Position numbers and translations under genes: made by a program | Assembly: GCF_019042655.1 (NCBI RefSeq) | Contig: NZ_JAHPZO010000004.1 | Coordinates: 62,001 to 126,000, forward strand | Length of the DNA stretch: 64,000 nucleotides | Source of the DNA: Planococcus sp. CP5-4_YE | Lineage (GTDB): Bacteria > Bacillota > Bacilli > Bacillales_A > Planococcaceae | Reading direction: 5' to 3' | Shown: one piece after another, positions 50,398 to 58,437 of the stretch | Layout: each line of letters opens with the position of its first letter | Position numbering within the stretch: the stretch's first letter is position 1 | Notes under the pieces: model-generated | Told to the model about the DNA's origin: nothing | Databases searched by the model: none | The model's input: only the letters and a program-made list of their open reading frames with translations

Positions 50398-50790
50398 ATG
50401 AAACACATCGAAGCGATCTTGATGAAATTTGCCATGAGCTTTGCTGTTGTCTTCTTGATTCTTGGATTGATTTACGGAGTTTCTGTGTTCGATATTTTCG
50501 TTATTAGTTTGGTGATTACTGCGATTGGATACGCTGGCGATATGATAATATTCCCCCGCACCTCCAATAAGATGGCTACAGGTGGAGATTTGGTGCTCGC
50601 ATTCTTGATCGTTTGGCTATTGGGAGAGTTTCTAATCGAAAATCCCGATTTCTCTTTACTTGCGGCATCAATTTATACAGCCATTTTGATTGCCATCGGT
50701 GAATGGTTTTACCATATTTATTTGAAGAAGCGTCTATGGGAGCAAAAAGAAACCTCTCATACTTTGAAACAGGAGCCAAACCGGAAATAA
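50398..50790 (+). CDS. YndM-like DUF2512 membrane protein
   Basis: A 130-aa protein with four predicted membrane helices and the DUF2512 pattern (FAVVFLILGLIYGVSVFDI-like start, then ITAIGYAGDMIIFPRTSN). Function unknown; common in Bacillales. The ATG is 7 bases after AGGAGG. It follows the SDR gene by 85 bases without a terminator, so it is probably transcribed from the same sigma-B promoter. Confidence 0.82.
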   Translation: MKHIEAILMKFAMSFAVVFLILGLIYGVSVFDIFVISLVITAIGYAGDMIIFPRTSNKMATGGDLVLAFLIVWLLGEFLIENPDFSLLAASIYTAILIAIGEWFYHIYLKKRLWEQKETSHTLKQEPNRK

Positions 50791-50797
50791 TCATAAC

Positions 50798-50835
50798 AAA
50801 TAAAAGCCGATCGTTTTAGTGATCGGCTTTTATTT
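50798..50835. terminator. Bidirectional rho-independent terminator
   Basis: AAATAAAAGCCGATC pairs perfectly with GATCGGCTTTTATTT (15 bp) around an 8-base loop. Confidence 0.9.
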
Positions 50836-51522
50836 GTGCTCTTTTACAGGGGGATAAAACCGTGTTTTCTGCAGCGCCGAGAAATGGGCTAGTGGCTCTT
50901 CCGCATTCCATCCGGCAGGAAGGAAGCCGGCAAGCGAATTTTCAGCTATTTCTATATGAACCGTTTGCAGTTGCCACGGCGCATGAACAATATCCACGCG
51001 GTATAGGGCCGTTTTTGGCTTTGTCCATAAACAATAACGTTCTGTCAGCCATCGCTCGAGCTCTGATGACTCCAGTATTCCGGCGCTTGGCATGAAGCCC
51101 ACCTGGAAACTCTCGCCAATAGCTGGTTTAGCGAGGTGGCTCGTAAATACATACCGTCCGTCTTTTTTTGCGACTTTCATACGCGCGTACCGATAAGGAA
51201 GGAATCCTCCTGCACTCGCCGCTTTTACCGCTGGCAAGCTATCGGCATCCAAGCTGAAAAAATAGACTCCAGACCGGCCGTTACACGGTACATAGGTCCT
51301 TACATTTAATTCGCGGTAAGTTCCTGCAATGGGAACTGGCAGAGAACAACGCAAACGCGTACGATCAGCAATAAACGGGACAACACCGACCCATGCCTGC
51401 CCGTCGAATAGATCGATTTCGAGCTCTGCTGGCACAAATGGCCTCAGGGCATTGGGCGAAATCGGCCAGTGTAAAAAAACAAGATCTCGCCATGTCTGCT
51501 CCATAATCCAAGGCTGTTTCAT
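50830..51522 (-). CDS. YqjF-like DUF2071 family protein
   Basis: A 230-aa soluble protein: WRDLVFLHWPISPNALRPFV near the start, VGVVPFIADRTRLR, ELNVRTYV and a VYFFSLDADSLPAV segment. All are DUF2071 blocks shared with B. subtilis YqjF. The fold resembles acetoacetate decarboxylase, but the activity is unknown. It is convergent with YndM and shares its terminator. Confidence 0.82.
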   Translation of the reverse strand: MKQPWIMEQTWRDLVFLHWPISPNALRPFVPAELEIDLFDGQAWVGVVPFIADRTRLRCSLPVPIAGTYRELNVRTYVPCNGRSGVYFFSLDADSLPAVKAASAGGFLPYRYARMKVAKKDGRYVFTSHLAKPAIGESFQVGFMPSAGILESSELERWLTERYCLWTKPKTALYRVDIVHAPWQLQTVHIEIAENSLAGFLPAGWNAEEPLAHFSALQKTRFYPPVKEHK

Positions 51523-51552
51523 CTATACTCCCCCTTAAAATTATTCATAATG

Positions 51553-51585
51553 AAACGGGACGAAGAAAAATTCTTCGTCCCGTTT
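51553..51585. terminator. Hairpin after the manganese catalase gene
   Basis: AAACGGGACGAAGAA and TTCTTCGTCCCGTTT form a 15-bp perfect stem with a 3-base loop; T runs are short, so termination strength is uncertain. Confidence 0.65.
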
Positions 51586-51592
51586 GATCTAT

Positions 51593-52423
51593 CTATCCTT
51601 TTAATTTGTCTTCAGGCAGCGTGTCATGCGACTCAAGCGGCCCTGGCTTCAATGTGGGCTTTTGCCCGAAAGCTTGTGCCTGTTCGTATTTGAACGGGTG
51701 GCCGTCCGGTGCATTGCCGTTCATCCATGGCAATGATGCACTGTCTTCGCCTTCCGAGAAATTATAAAGTGTATGGGAATATTCGGTCGCTTCCCACTCT
51801 GGAGGAACGGTAGAAGGTGTAATCACGCCCCCTTCTTTTTCTTCCAAATCGCGTATCGCTGCGATCCACTGGTTTTGGTGCATCGTATCACGAGCCAGCA
51901 GGAATGACAGTAGATCTTTTACGCCTTTGTCATCCGTCAAGCTGTACAAACGCGCCACTTGCAGGCGGCCTTGCGACTCTGCGTTGACATTGGCACGGAA
52001 GTCAGCAAGTAAATTACCGCTTGCGATAATGTATCCGCCACTCCATGGCACCCCGGCACTGTTCTCCGGTGTTGCCCCAAGGCCTGAGACAATCGCATGG
52101 TGCGGGTTCATTCCGCCCATGATGGCTCCGATCACCGGGTCGCTCGCCGCTTTCTCTTGTTCATAAACCGGTGCCCCTTCCAGCAATTGGGCCACCATTG
52201 TGGCGAGCATTTCGATATGCCCGAGCTCTTCTGTCCCAGTGTCCATCAGCAAATCTTTGTATTTTTCGTTCCCTCTCGTGTTCCACCCTTGGAATAAATA
52301 CTGCATCGCTACAGACATTTCGCCGAACTGGCCACCGATGACTTCCTGCAATTGCTTCGCAAATATCGGATCCGGTTTGTCCGGCTTGGCTTCGAATTGA
52401 AGTTCTTTTCTATTGAAAAACAT
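51593..52423 (-). CDS. Manganese catalase (YdbD/CotJC family)
   Basis: A 276-aa non-heme catalase with a four-helix dimanganese core. Ligand helices are visible: GGQFGEMSVAMQYLF (Glu), EELGHIEMLATM (Glu-x-x-His), NAESQGRLQVARLY (Glu) and DTMHQNQWIAAI (His). The C-terminal PWMNGNAPDGHPF and GPLESHDTLPEDKLKG tail is typical of the family. The B. subtilis relative YdbD is sigma-B dependent. It lies 35 bases after the 91-aa gene and shares its sigma-B promoter. Confidence 0.9.
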   Translation of the reverse strand: MFFNRKELQFEAKPDKPDPIFAKQLQEVIGGQFGEMSVAMQYLFQGWNTRGNEKYKDLLMDTGTEELGHIEMLATMVAQLLEGAPVYEQEKAASDPVIGAIMGGMNPHHAIVSGLGATPENSAGVPWSGGYIIASGNLLADFRANVNAESQGRLQVARLYSLTDDKGVKDLLSFLLARDTMHQNQWIAAIRDLEEKEGGVITPSTVPPEWEATEYSHTLYNFSEGEDSASLPWMNGNAPDGHPFKYEQAQAFGQKPTLKPGPLESHDTLPEDKLKG

Positions 52424-52458
52424 TTAACTTCCTCCTCATATTTTTTGGGTTATTTATC

Positions 52459-52734
52459 TTAATCTATCCGTCCTTCACTGTCTTTCTTGGTGTCTTTCGG
52501 ATGTCCGCCATCATAGTCGGAATCATTTCCTCCAGCATTGAACGCTTTCTTTCGCTGGTCTTTTTTTTCGTTTCCCTGTGTTTCGCCAACTCTGCCTTCA
52601 CTGCCAGAAATGCTGTCCTGGGGCTGCCCGCCGTCGTAATCCGAGCTATTGCCCCCTGCATTGAACTGCTTATCTTCTTTATCCGGGTTCTCATGATTTT
52701 CAGGTCCTTCACGCTGGTTATGATCTGTTCCCAT
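52459..52734 (-). CDS. Small hydrophilic protein with two internal repeats, 91 aa
   Basis: A very polar protein rich in G, D, N, S, K and E; probably disordered. It holds two copies of a motif of about 28 residues: FNAGGNSSDYDGGQPQD and FNAGGNDSDYDGGHPKD, each followed by a Ser-rich stretch ending SEGR. Similar short proteins in Bacillales are described as hydrophilins or GsiB-like only by composition; I know no function. The ATG follows AAGGAGG. It is the first gene of the unit with the manganese catalase, under a sigma-B-type promoter. A second frame (82 codons) is a shadow. Confidence 0.72.
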   Translation of the reverse strand: MGTDHNQREGPENHENPDKEDKQFNAGGNSSDYDGGQPQDSISGSEGRVGETQGNEKKDQRKKAFNAGGNDSDYDGGHPKDTKKDSEGRID

Positions 52735-52779
52735 CGTTACGCCTCCTTGGAAAATCTGGAATTTCTGTTCCCTAATAAT

Positions 52780-52804
52780 CTACCCAGCATTAAAAGACTA
52801 AAAC
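52780..52804 (-). promoter_or_regulatory. Sigma-B-type promoter of the 91-aa/manganese catalase operon
   Basis: On the minus strand GTTTTA, 13 bases, GGGTAG, 46 bases before the first start codon. Confidence 0.8.
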
Positions 52805-52910
52805 CAAATAAACTATTTTTTCAGTTAATTAACCAAATAGTAATAGCATTGTTTAGGCAATAGATCAAAAAGCAATATTAAAATTCCTTTTATTGTAAAA
52901 ATAAACGCAT

Positions 52911-52938
52911 AAAAAAACCTCATTCTACCTGAATGAGG
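52911..52938 (-). terminator. Rho-independent terminator of the LOV-STAS gene
   Basis: CCTCATTC and GAATGAGG form a stem; TTTTTTT follows on the minus strand. Confidence 0.85.
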
Positions 52939-52954
52939 CTTATCAATTATTCAT

Positions 52955-53728
52955 CTATTCATTAATATCAGCTAATGCCTTCTCGATGCTCGAATAAGTT
53001 TTCAGGATATTGTCCCGTTCCAGATCACGCACCAATTCGGTTGCCGCTTGCGGAGTAACTCCGGTGATGTACATATGGCTCCCCATAATGCGCAGCGCTT
53101 CGCAAATTTGTGTAAACCAATGGAGCGGAGATTCCTCGTCCCACGTCAATCCCGTAATATCGAGAAGCGCATGTTCAATTCGATGCTCGCTGACATATTC
53201 GCATAACTTCACTTTTAATGTTTCAAAACGCTGCAGGCTCATCGTTCCAACCAATGCCACTGTCGCAACGTTTGGCTGTATCGATAAAATTGGCAACATC
53301 AGTTTCTCTATTTCATTTTCATTAGCGGTAATCGCTTCTTGCTGCAAGGTTTCAATTGTGATGTCCGTCTGGGTGCCGATGAAATAGAGCTTTCCTTCGA
53401 CAGTCACCGGCGAAATTGCCAGGCGGTTCCAAAACGGTGTTCCGTCTTTTCGGTAATTGCGCAAAATCACTGTTGCTTTCTCCTGCTTGTTGATGGCTTG
53501 CCGAATTTGGTCAACGGCTTCAGGAGCTGTTTTCGGGCCCTGCAGGAAACGGCAGTTCTGACCGAGCAATTCTTCTTTGCCATAACCGGTCATTTCCGTA
53601 AATGTGTGATTGGCATAAATGATTGGATTGTCTTCTTGTGCAGGATCCGTGACAATGGTGCCGACTTTGCTGCCGTCTAGCATGGCTTCAAGCAGTTGAA
53701 TCTGTGTACCCGCTTCCATTTTTTCCAT
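52955..53728 (-). CDS. pfyP: Blue-light photoreceptor, LOV-STAS (YtvA/PfyP)
   Basis: A 257-aa protein. The LOV domain (about 10-125) contains the flavin-binding GQNCRFLQG with the photoactive Cys59 and the later FWNRLAISPV and FIGTQTDIT strands. A J-alpha linker helix follows, then a STAS domain (about 150-255) with VALVGTMSLQRFE and ALLDITGLTWDE. In B. subtilis this protein joins the stressosome and activates sigma-B in blue light. The ATG is 10 bases after GAGGTGA. It is divergent from the Hsp31 gene, which has a sigma-B promoter. Confidence 0.92.
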   Translation of the reverse strand: MEKMEAGTQIQLLEAMLDGSKVGTIVTDPAQEDNPIIYANHTFTEMTGYGKEELLGQNCRFLQGPKTAPEAVDQIRQAINKQEKATVILRNYRKDGTPFWNRLAISPVTVEGKLYFIGTQTDITIETLQQEAITANENEIEKLMLPILSIQPNVATVALVGTMSLQRFETLKVKLCEYVSEHRIEHALLDITGLTWDEESPLHWFTQICEALRIMGSHMYITGVTPQAATELVRDLERDNILKTYSSIEKALADINE

Positions 53729-53762
53729 ATAAATTAGTTCACCTCAAATTTTTACTCATATT

Positions 53763-53790
53763 ATTTTAGCACAGCTTTGGATGCAGCCAA
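53763..53790 (-). promoter_or_regulatory. Sigma-A promoter of the photoreceptor gene
   Basis: On the minus strand TTGGCT, 16 bases, TAAAAT with an extended TGnTAAAAT. About 35 bases before the ATG. Confidence 0.55.
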
Positions 53791-53807
53791 AACCGGGGCA
53801 CCCGGAA

Positions 53808-53832
53808 GTTTCAGGAATCTGTCAAAGGGTAA
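53808..53832 (+). promoter_or_regulatory. Sigma-B-type promoter of the Hsp31-like gene
   Basis: GTTTCA, 13 bases, GGGTAA, about 44 bases before the start codon at 53876. Confidence 0.8.
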
Positions 53833-53875
53833 ATGTACAACAAGAGCTTTCTAATGAAATGGAGAGGATACCCAA

Positions 53876-54580
53876 ATGGCAAAAGTATTGGCAGTATTAT
53901 CGAGCGGCTATTCAAACGAAGAGCATAATTACGTAACTGGCTGGTGGGCTGAAGAATTATTCGAGCCCTTGTCGGAACTTGAAAAAGCGGGCCACTCTGT
54001 AGGGTTGGCTTCGATTGACGGCGGCAAACCGGTCGTTGATCCCTTGAGCCTTGATAAGGCTTATGATCCCGAAGGCAAATATAAGAAGTTATACGATTCC
54101 GGCATCGCTGATAAGACCACACCGGTTGTGGATGTCCGGGCAAGTGATTACGATGCCATTATGATCGTCGGTGGCCATGGTGCGATGTTCGACTTAGCAC
54201 ACGATGAGAATCTGCACGCTGTCATCAATATCGTCCACGAAACAGGCGGAATCGTTTCCGCTGTCTGCCATGGGCCGGCTCCACTGGTTTTCACAAAAAT
54301 GAAAGATGGCAAACCCTTATTGCAAGGCTTGAAAGTGACAGGATATCCGAATGATATGGAACCTGAAGAAGTCGATGGGCTATTACCGTTCAGCCTTGAA
54401 GACGAAATGGCCAAAATTGCGCAATACGACAAGGGCGATGGACAAGACGAATACTTTGTTTGGGGCAGCGACCGCCTCCTGACTGGCCGCGATCCTGGTT
54501 CCTCACAAGCATTCGGCCATGAACTGGCGAAGAAACTGACCGAAATGGAAGAGCATCAACTCGACAAGCACTTGGACTAA
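53876..54580 (+). CDS. Hsp31-like DJ-1/PfpI family protein (glyoxalase III/chaperone type)
   Basis: A 234-aa class I glutamine-amidotransferase-fold protein. The nucleophile elbow is AVCHGPAPLV (Cys about 132, His next to it), and the GWWAEELFEP segment near residue 25 carries the acidic partner typical of the Hsp31 group. Members detoxify methylglyoxal or act as chaperones. The C-terminal RLLTGRDPGSSQAFGHEL helix is also a family mark. Expressed from a sigma-B-type promoter; the ATG follows GGAGAGG. A small membrane protein gene follows. Confidence 0.87.
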   Translation: MAKVLAVLSSGYSNEEHNYVTGWWAEELFEPLSELEKAGHSVGLASIDGGKPVVDPLSLDKAYDPEGKYKKLYDSGIADKTTPVVDVRASDYDAIMIVGGHGAMFDLAHDENLHAVINIVHETGGIVSAVCHGPAPLVFTKMKDGKPLLQGLKVTGYPNDMEPEEVDGLLPFSLEDEMAKIAQYDKGDGQDEYFVWGSDRLLTGRDPGSSQAFGHELAKKLTEMEEHQLDKHLD

Positions 54581-54638
54581 TCATGCGCTTGAAGCAATAA
54601 GCTCAACAACGATACCAACTATTGGAGGAGGAAATGGA

Positions 54639-54866
54639 ATGGATAATAAAAACAATCAAAATGAACAAGACAGGGAACAGGAATACATGAAAACGAGTAA
54701 GCAGGAGGTGGACCACAAGAACCCGGAATACAAACAAGGTCTTGAAGAGCCGAAGAGAACAGGCTATCCGCCATTGCAGCTGGGATTGATCATTTTTGGT
54801 ATCGCTGTTTTGGTGATTGTCGGATTTGCTATCGGTTTTGACTGGTTCGGCTTGTTTGGGAATTAA
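54639..54866 (+). CDS. Small single-span membrane protein, 75 aa
   Basis: The first 45 residues are very polar (MDNKNNQNEQDREQEYMKTS onward); one hydrophobic helix (LQLGLIIFGIAVLVIVGFAI) and a short end FDWFGLFGN follow. No family is recognised. The ATG follows GGAGGAGG. It is 58 bases after the Hsp31 gene and lies before a strong terminator, so it is likely in the same sigma-B-dependent transcript. Confidence 0.75.
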   Translation: MDNKNNQNEQDREQEYMKTSKQEVDHKNPEYKQGLEEPKRTGYPPLQLGLIIFGIAVLVIVGFAIGFDWFGLFGN

Positions 54867-54886
54867 TTGCATTATAAGGCTCGCGT

Positions 54887-54926
54887 AAAAGCGGCGGACA
54901 GGAATTTCCTGTCCGCCGCTTTTTTG
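54887..54926. terminator. Very strong bidirectional terminator
   Basis: AAAAGCGGCGGACAGGAA and its complement form an 18-bp perfect palindrome with almost no loop, ending in TTTTTT. It lies between the convergent small membrane protein gene and the HtrA gene. Confidence 0.9.
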
Positions 54927-54935
54927 TATGCCCTG

Positions 54936-56108
54936 TTAAATTTCCTCGCTCAACTGAACTTCAAATGTTTTCAATTCGCCGTTCCGGTAAGCTTTGACCG
55001 TTACAGACCCTTCTTCCACTTCCGTATAAAGATATTGACGGAGTTCCAAGACAGAAGAAACAGCTTGGCCATTCAATTCAACGATGGTATCTTTCGCTTC
55101 GATTCCTGCTTTATCCGCACCCGATCCTTCCTGTACCGATTGGACGACAATGCCGTCTTCCACTTCCCCCGGAAGATTTAATTCGGCATTTCTGATTTCT
55201 GCAGGTACCTGTTCCAGTTCAAGTAATGCAACACCTAAGGACGGACGGGAAACTTCCCCTTCTCCTTCAAGTTCTGAGATGATCGGGATTGCTGAATTGA
55301 TTGGAATGGCAAGCCCGATACCTTCCACTGCGTCCTGTGCGATTTTCATCGAGTTGATGCCGATGACTTGGCCTTGGGCATTCAATAATGCGCCGCCGCT
55401 GTTGCCAGGATTGATCGCGGCATCGGTTTGAAGCACTTCTGACTGCCAGTCTTCCTGGCCGTCTTTATTGATATCGATCGGGATAGCTCGTTCCGTTCCC
55501 GAAATGACCCCTGTTGTCACCGACCCAGAAAATTGAAGGCCAAGCGGGTTGCCGATTGCAATGACCGGTTCTCCTGATTTAAGCACCGAAGAATCCCCAA
55601 ATTCTGCAACTGTTTCAATCTGTGCTCCAGGGACTTTCAGGACGGCGAGGTCAGTCCATACATCCGAACCGAGCACTTCTGCCTCGAGCTCTTCACCGTT
55701 TGCCAAGGTCACGACAACTTCTTTAGCGCCTTCCACAACGTGATGGTTCGTAACAATGAATGCCGCGTCCCCTTGTTTTTTATAGATGACGCCAGATCCT
55801 GCCCCTGCTTCTTGTGTAGACGTTTGAGCAAATGGGTTATTGCCCGCTTGCAGGTTGGATACGCCGACCACAGCATCCGCTGTCGCGTCAACGGTTTCTG
55901 TGACGTCTGTCGTGACAATTGCGGATTCGCTTTGCAGTTCGCTGCTTTGGACGCCGGCAGTGGCAGATTCCGTTTCACCCAAATCGGTTCCAGTGACCAG
56001 CGTGCCTACCAGCAACGCACCTGCCAATACGCCTCCGAAACTGGAAGCCATATAGCGTTTCAATGGATTCTTCTGATTGTTTTGTGGTGTTGTATTGTAG
56101 TAGCCCAT
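54936..56108 (-). CDS. HtrA-like serine protease (S1C, DegP/HtrA family)
   Basis: A 390-aa protein: a short cytosolic tail, one membrane anchor (about 19-41), a Ser/Thr/Glu-rich linker, a trypsin-like domain and a C-terminal PDZ domain (about 285-388). The triad is His in TNHHVVEG, Asp in WTDLAVLK and Ser in NPGNSGGALL. It degrades or refolds misfolded proteins outside the membrane. In B. subtilis htrA/htrB are controlled by the CssRS two-component system; here a response regulator/kinase pair lies directly upstream on the same strand. Confidence 0.92.
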   Translation of the reverse strand: MGYYNTTPQNNQKNPLKRYMASSFGGVLAGALLVGTLVTGTDLGETESATAGVQSSELQSESAIVTTDVTETVDATADAVVGVSNLQAGNNPFAQTSTQEAGAGSGVIYKKQGDAAFIVTNHHVVEGAKEVVVTLANGEELEAEVLGSDVWTDLAVLKVPGAQIETVAEFGDSSVLKSGEPVIAIGNPLGLQFSGSVTTGVISGTERAIPIDINKDGQEDWQSEVLQTDAAINPGNSGGALLNAQGQVIGINSMKIAQDAVEGIGLAIPINSAIPIISELEGEGEVSRPSLGVALLELEQVPAEIRNAELNLPGEVEDGIVVQSVQEGSGADKAGIEAKDTIVELNGQAVSSVLELRQYLYTEVEEGSVTVKAYRNGELKTFEVQLSEEI

Positions 56109-56245
56109 TATTTTTCCATTCCCTTATTGATTATTTGTCGTTTGCCTTGTGGCTTTCGATATTCTTATCATACAAAGCAGATATGAAAAAATTATGACCA
56201 AACATGCAACAGAAATGTAAAGTTTTTATAGTGCATGGATACGAG

Positions 56246-56274
56246 AAAGCCTGCCGGAACAAACGGCAGGCTTT
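56246..56274 (-). terminator. Rho-independent terminator of the kinase gene
   Basis: AAAGCCTGCCG and CGGCAGGCTTT form an 11-bp stem; T residues follow on the minus strand. Confidence 0.8.
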
Positions 56275-56285
56275 AAGTATTTTCG

Positions 56286-57698
56286 TTACTTATTTGATTG
56301 TTTATGAGGCAGGCGGATCGTGAACTTGGTCCCTTTGCCTTTTTCGCTTTCCACCGAGATTTCCCCCTCGTGCAAATTGACCAATTGGCGAACGATGGAA
56401 AGGCCGAGCCCGAACTGGCCGCTTCCACGCGACATGTCCGCTTTGTAGAAACGGCGCCAAATCATCTCCAGTTCCTCGACTTCGATGCCGTCTCCCGTAT
56501 CTTCCACTTCCAGCACAGAAAAGCCCGATTCCGCACGGGCGCGAAGGAAAATGTCGCCGTTTTTGGTGAATTGGATGCTATTTTTGACGATATTCACCAG
56601 GATTTGAATCAATCGATCCATATCCCCATAAATCATCTCACCTGGATCGGCTTCGATCAATAATCGATCGCCTTTTTCGTTTGCTTGCAATTGCAGCTGT
56701 TCTTGGATGATTTCCAAGAGTTCAGCCGCTTCGATTTCCTCTTTCATGAGCGTCACTTGATTCGACCGGATTTTCTCATAATCCAGATTTTCATTGACGA
56801 GGCGCATGAGCCGCTTCGTTTCATCGCTCACAAGCCGGATGCCTTTTTCGCGCTGCTGTTCTTCGATCATGCCGCTCTTCAATCCTTCGATAATGCCGGC
56901 GATGGTCGTAAGCGGTGTTCTCATTTCATGCGAGACATCAGCCATGAAGCGCCGCCTGCGGTTTTCGAGCTGCTCAATTTCTTCGCTGGAACGCTGCAGC
57001 TTATCCGCCATCATATTGAAGTCATGTGCCAAATCCCCAAATTCGTCAAAATTCGACTCCGGCAAGTTGACTTGGTAATGTCCTTCGCTGATCATCGACG
57101 TCGCTTTTCTCATGCGTTGCAGTCGCGTCACGTGAATTTTGGCCAGGAGCAGGCTGAGCAGCAAGGCAAACGGCAAGGAAATGGCAATGACGACGATAAG
57201 TGTTCGGTTCAGTTCCGCTACCATTTCACGGATGCCGCTTACAGGAGAAGCCAATAAAACACCTCCAGCAAGCGTACTGCCTTCTACATAAGGCAACGCG
57301 ACGAACGTCATCGACCGCTCAAAGCGTTCGACATCCCGGTAGACGACCAAGGTTTCGCCGCGCTCGATGACATTCCATTCCTCCGGTGTCAATTCGACCG
57401 ATGGAAAATTGCCGTTGATCGGATAAAGAATCCGGCTCTGCTGATCAAAGACGATGAAATTGATATTCTGCGCTTCAAGCACTGTTACATAGGCTTGCAA
57501 ATCTGTCCCCGGGCGAGCCTGTTCCAGTTCCTGGAGGATCTGTTCGCCGTAGCGCTCCAACTCTTCCGCCTTGTCGGAATACGCCACTCGCTCACCGTAA
57601 AAAATAAATAGCGTGCTTAAAATGGCCACTGCAAACAACAAAACGCCCATATGGCTCGCGATCAATTGATAAAAATACTTAACCCGCAAGTTCTTCAA
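56286..57698 (-). CDS. Membrane sensor histidine kinase (HAMP, HisKA, HATPase)
   Basis: A 470-aa kinase: helix 1 near the start (LIASHMGVLLFAVAILSTLF), an extracytoplasmic sensor of about 130 residues, helix 2 (LIVVIAISLPFALLLSLLLA), a HAMP domain, the phospho-acceptor His in DVSHEMRTPLTT, and the ATP domain (NIVKNSIQFT N box, DTGDGI G1, GQFGLGLSIV G2). The start is probably TTG at 57698 and overlaps the regulator gene by 20 bases; no ATG lies before the first helix. The signal is not known. Confidence 0.88.
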   Translation of the reverse strand: MKNLRVKYFYQLIASHMGVLLFAVAILSTLFIFYGERVAYSDKAEELERYGEQILQELEQARPGTDLQAYVTVLEAQNINFIVFDQQSRILYPINGNFPSVELTPEEWNVIERGETLVVYRDVERFERSMTFVALPYVEGSTLAGGVLLASPVSGIREMVAELNRTLIVVIAISLPFALLLSLLLAKIHVTRLQRMRKATSMISEGHYQVNLPESNFDEFGDLAHDFNMMADKLQRSSEEIEQLENRRRRFMADVSHEMRTPLTTIAGIIEGLKSGMIEEQQREKGIRLVSDETKRLMRLVNENLDYEKIRSNQVTLMKEEIEAAELLEIIQEQLQLQANEKGDRLLIEADPGEMIYGDMDRLIQILVNIVKNSIQFTKNGDIFLRARAESGFSVLEVEDTGDGIEVEELEMIWRRFYKADMSRGSGQFGLGLSIVRQLVNLHEGEISVESEKGKGTKFTIRLPHKQSNK

Positions 57699-58359
57699 AT
57701 TTATAGCCCACTCCCCATACCGTATGGAAGAGCTGGTCCCCTTCCGGAATTTTTTTGCGCAGCCGTTTGATATGGACATCTACCGTCCGTTCATCGCCGT
57801 AGAACTGGTAGCCCCATACTTGCTCAAGCAATTGTTCCCGACTGAACACTTGTTTCGGATGCTGCAGGAAAAAGACCAGCAGATCAAATTCCTTCGGCGT
57901 TAAATTGTCGATTGCTTGGCCGTCTTTGACGACTTCGCGTGTTTCTTTTTTGACATGGAAATGTGCAGTGCGGATCCCATCCTCGGCCACTTCACCTTTC
58001 CGCGCCCTTCTGGTCACCGCTTTGATACGAGCCATCAAGGTCAAGGGGCTAAACGGCTTGGTCACATAATCATCTGCTCCCATTTCAAAACCGATCACTT
58101 GGTCGGATTCGCTGTCTTTTGCTGTCAGCATGATGATGGGGACTTCGCTTCCTGTCTCGCGGATTTTCCGGCATAAAGCGATGCCGTCCATTCCCGGAAG
58201 CATCCAGTCCAGGATCAACAGGTCGAAATCCTCTTCCTGGAACTTGCGGTAGCCTTCCAGCCCGTCTCCGGCGAATTCACCTTCGAGCCCCTCTTTTGAA
58301 AAGAACAATTCTAGCATCGAGCTGACGCTTGGGTTGTCTTCTACTACTAAAATTTTCAT
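57679..58359 (-). CDS. OmpR/PhoB-family response regulator
   Basis: A 226-aa regulator with a receiver domain (phospho-Asp in LLILDWMLPGMDG, acidic pocket in VVEDN, Lys in YVTKPFSPL) and a winged-helix DNA-binding domain (LTPKEFDLLVFFLQHP; DVHIKRLRKKIP). The ATG at 58359 is 8 bases after GGAGG. It is co-transcribed with the kinase gene that overlaps its end. Possible targets include the htrA gene two genes downstream; this is inference. Confidence 0.9.
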   Translation of the reverse strand: MKILVVEDNPSVSSMLELFFSKEGLEGEFAGDGLEGYRKFQEEDFDLLILDWMLPGMDGIALCRKIRETGSEVPIIMLTAKDSESDQVIGFEMGADDYVTKPFSPLTLMARIKAVTRRARKGEVAEDGIRTAHFHVKKETREVVKDGQAIDNLTPKEFDLLVFFLQHPKQVFSREQLLEQVWGYQFYGDERTVDVHIKRLRKKIPEGDQLFHTVWGVGYKFEELAG

Positions 58360-58402
58360 GATTCCCACCTCCAAGTTCCACTCTTCTGTGTGTACAAAAT
58401 CC

Positions 58403-58429
58403 AAAAAGCCGCCCTAAAAATGGGGCGGC
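58403..58429 (-). terminator. Rho-independent terminator of the GTPase gene
   Basis: GCCGCCC and GGGGCGGC form a stem with one extra base; TTTTT follows on the minus strand. Confidence 0.82.
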
Positions 58430-58437
58430 CACATGGT

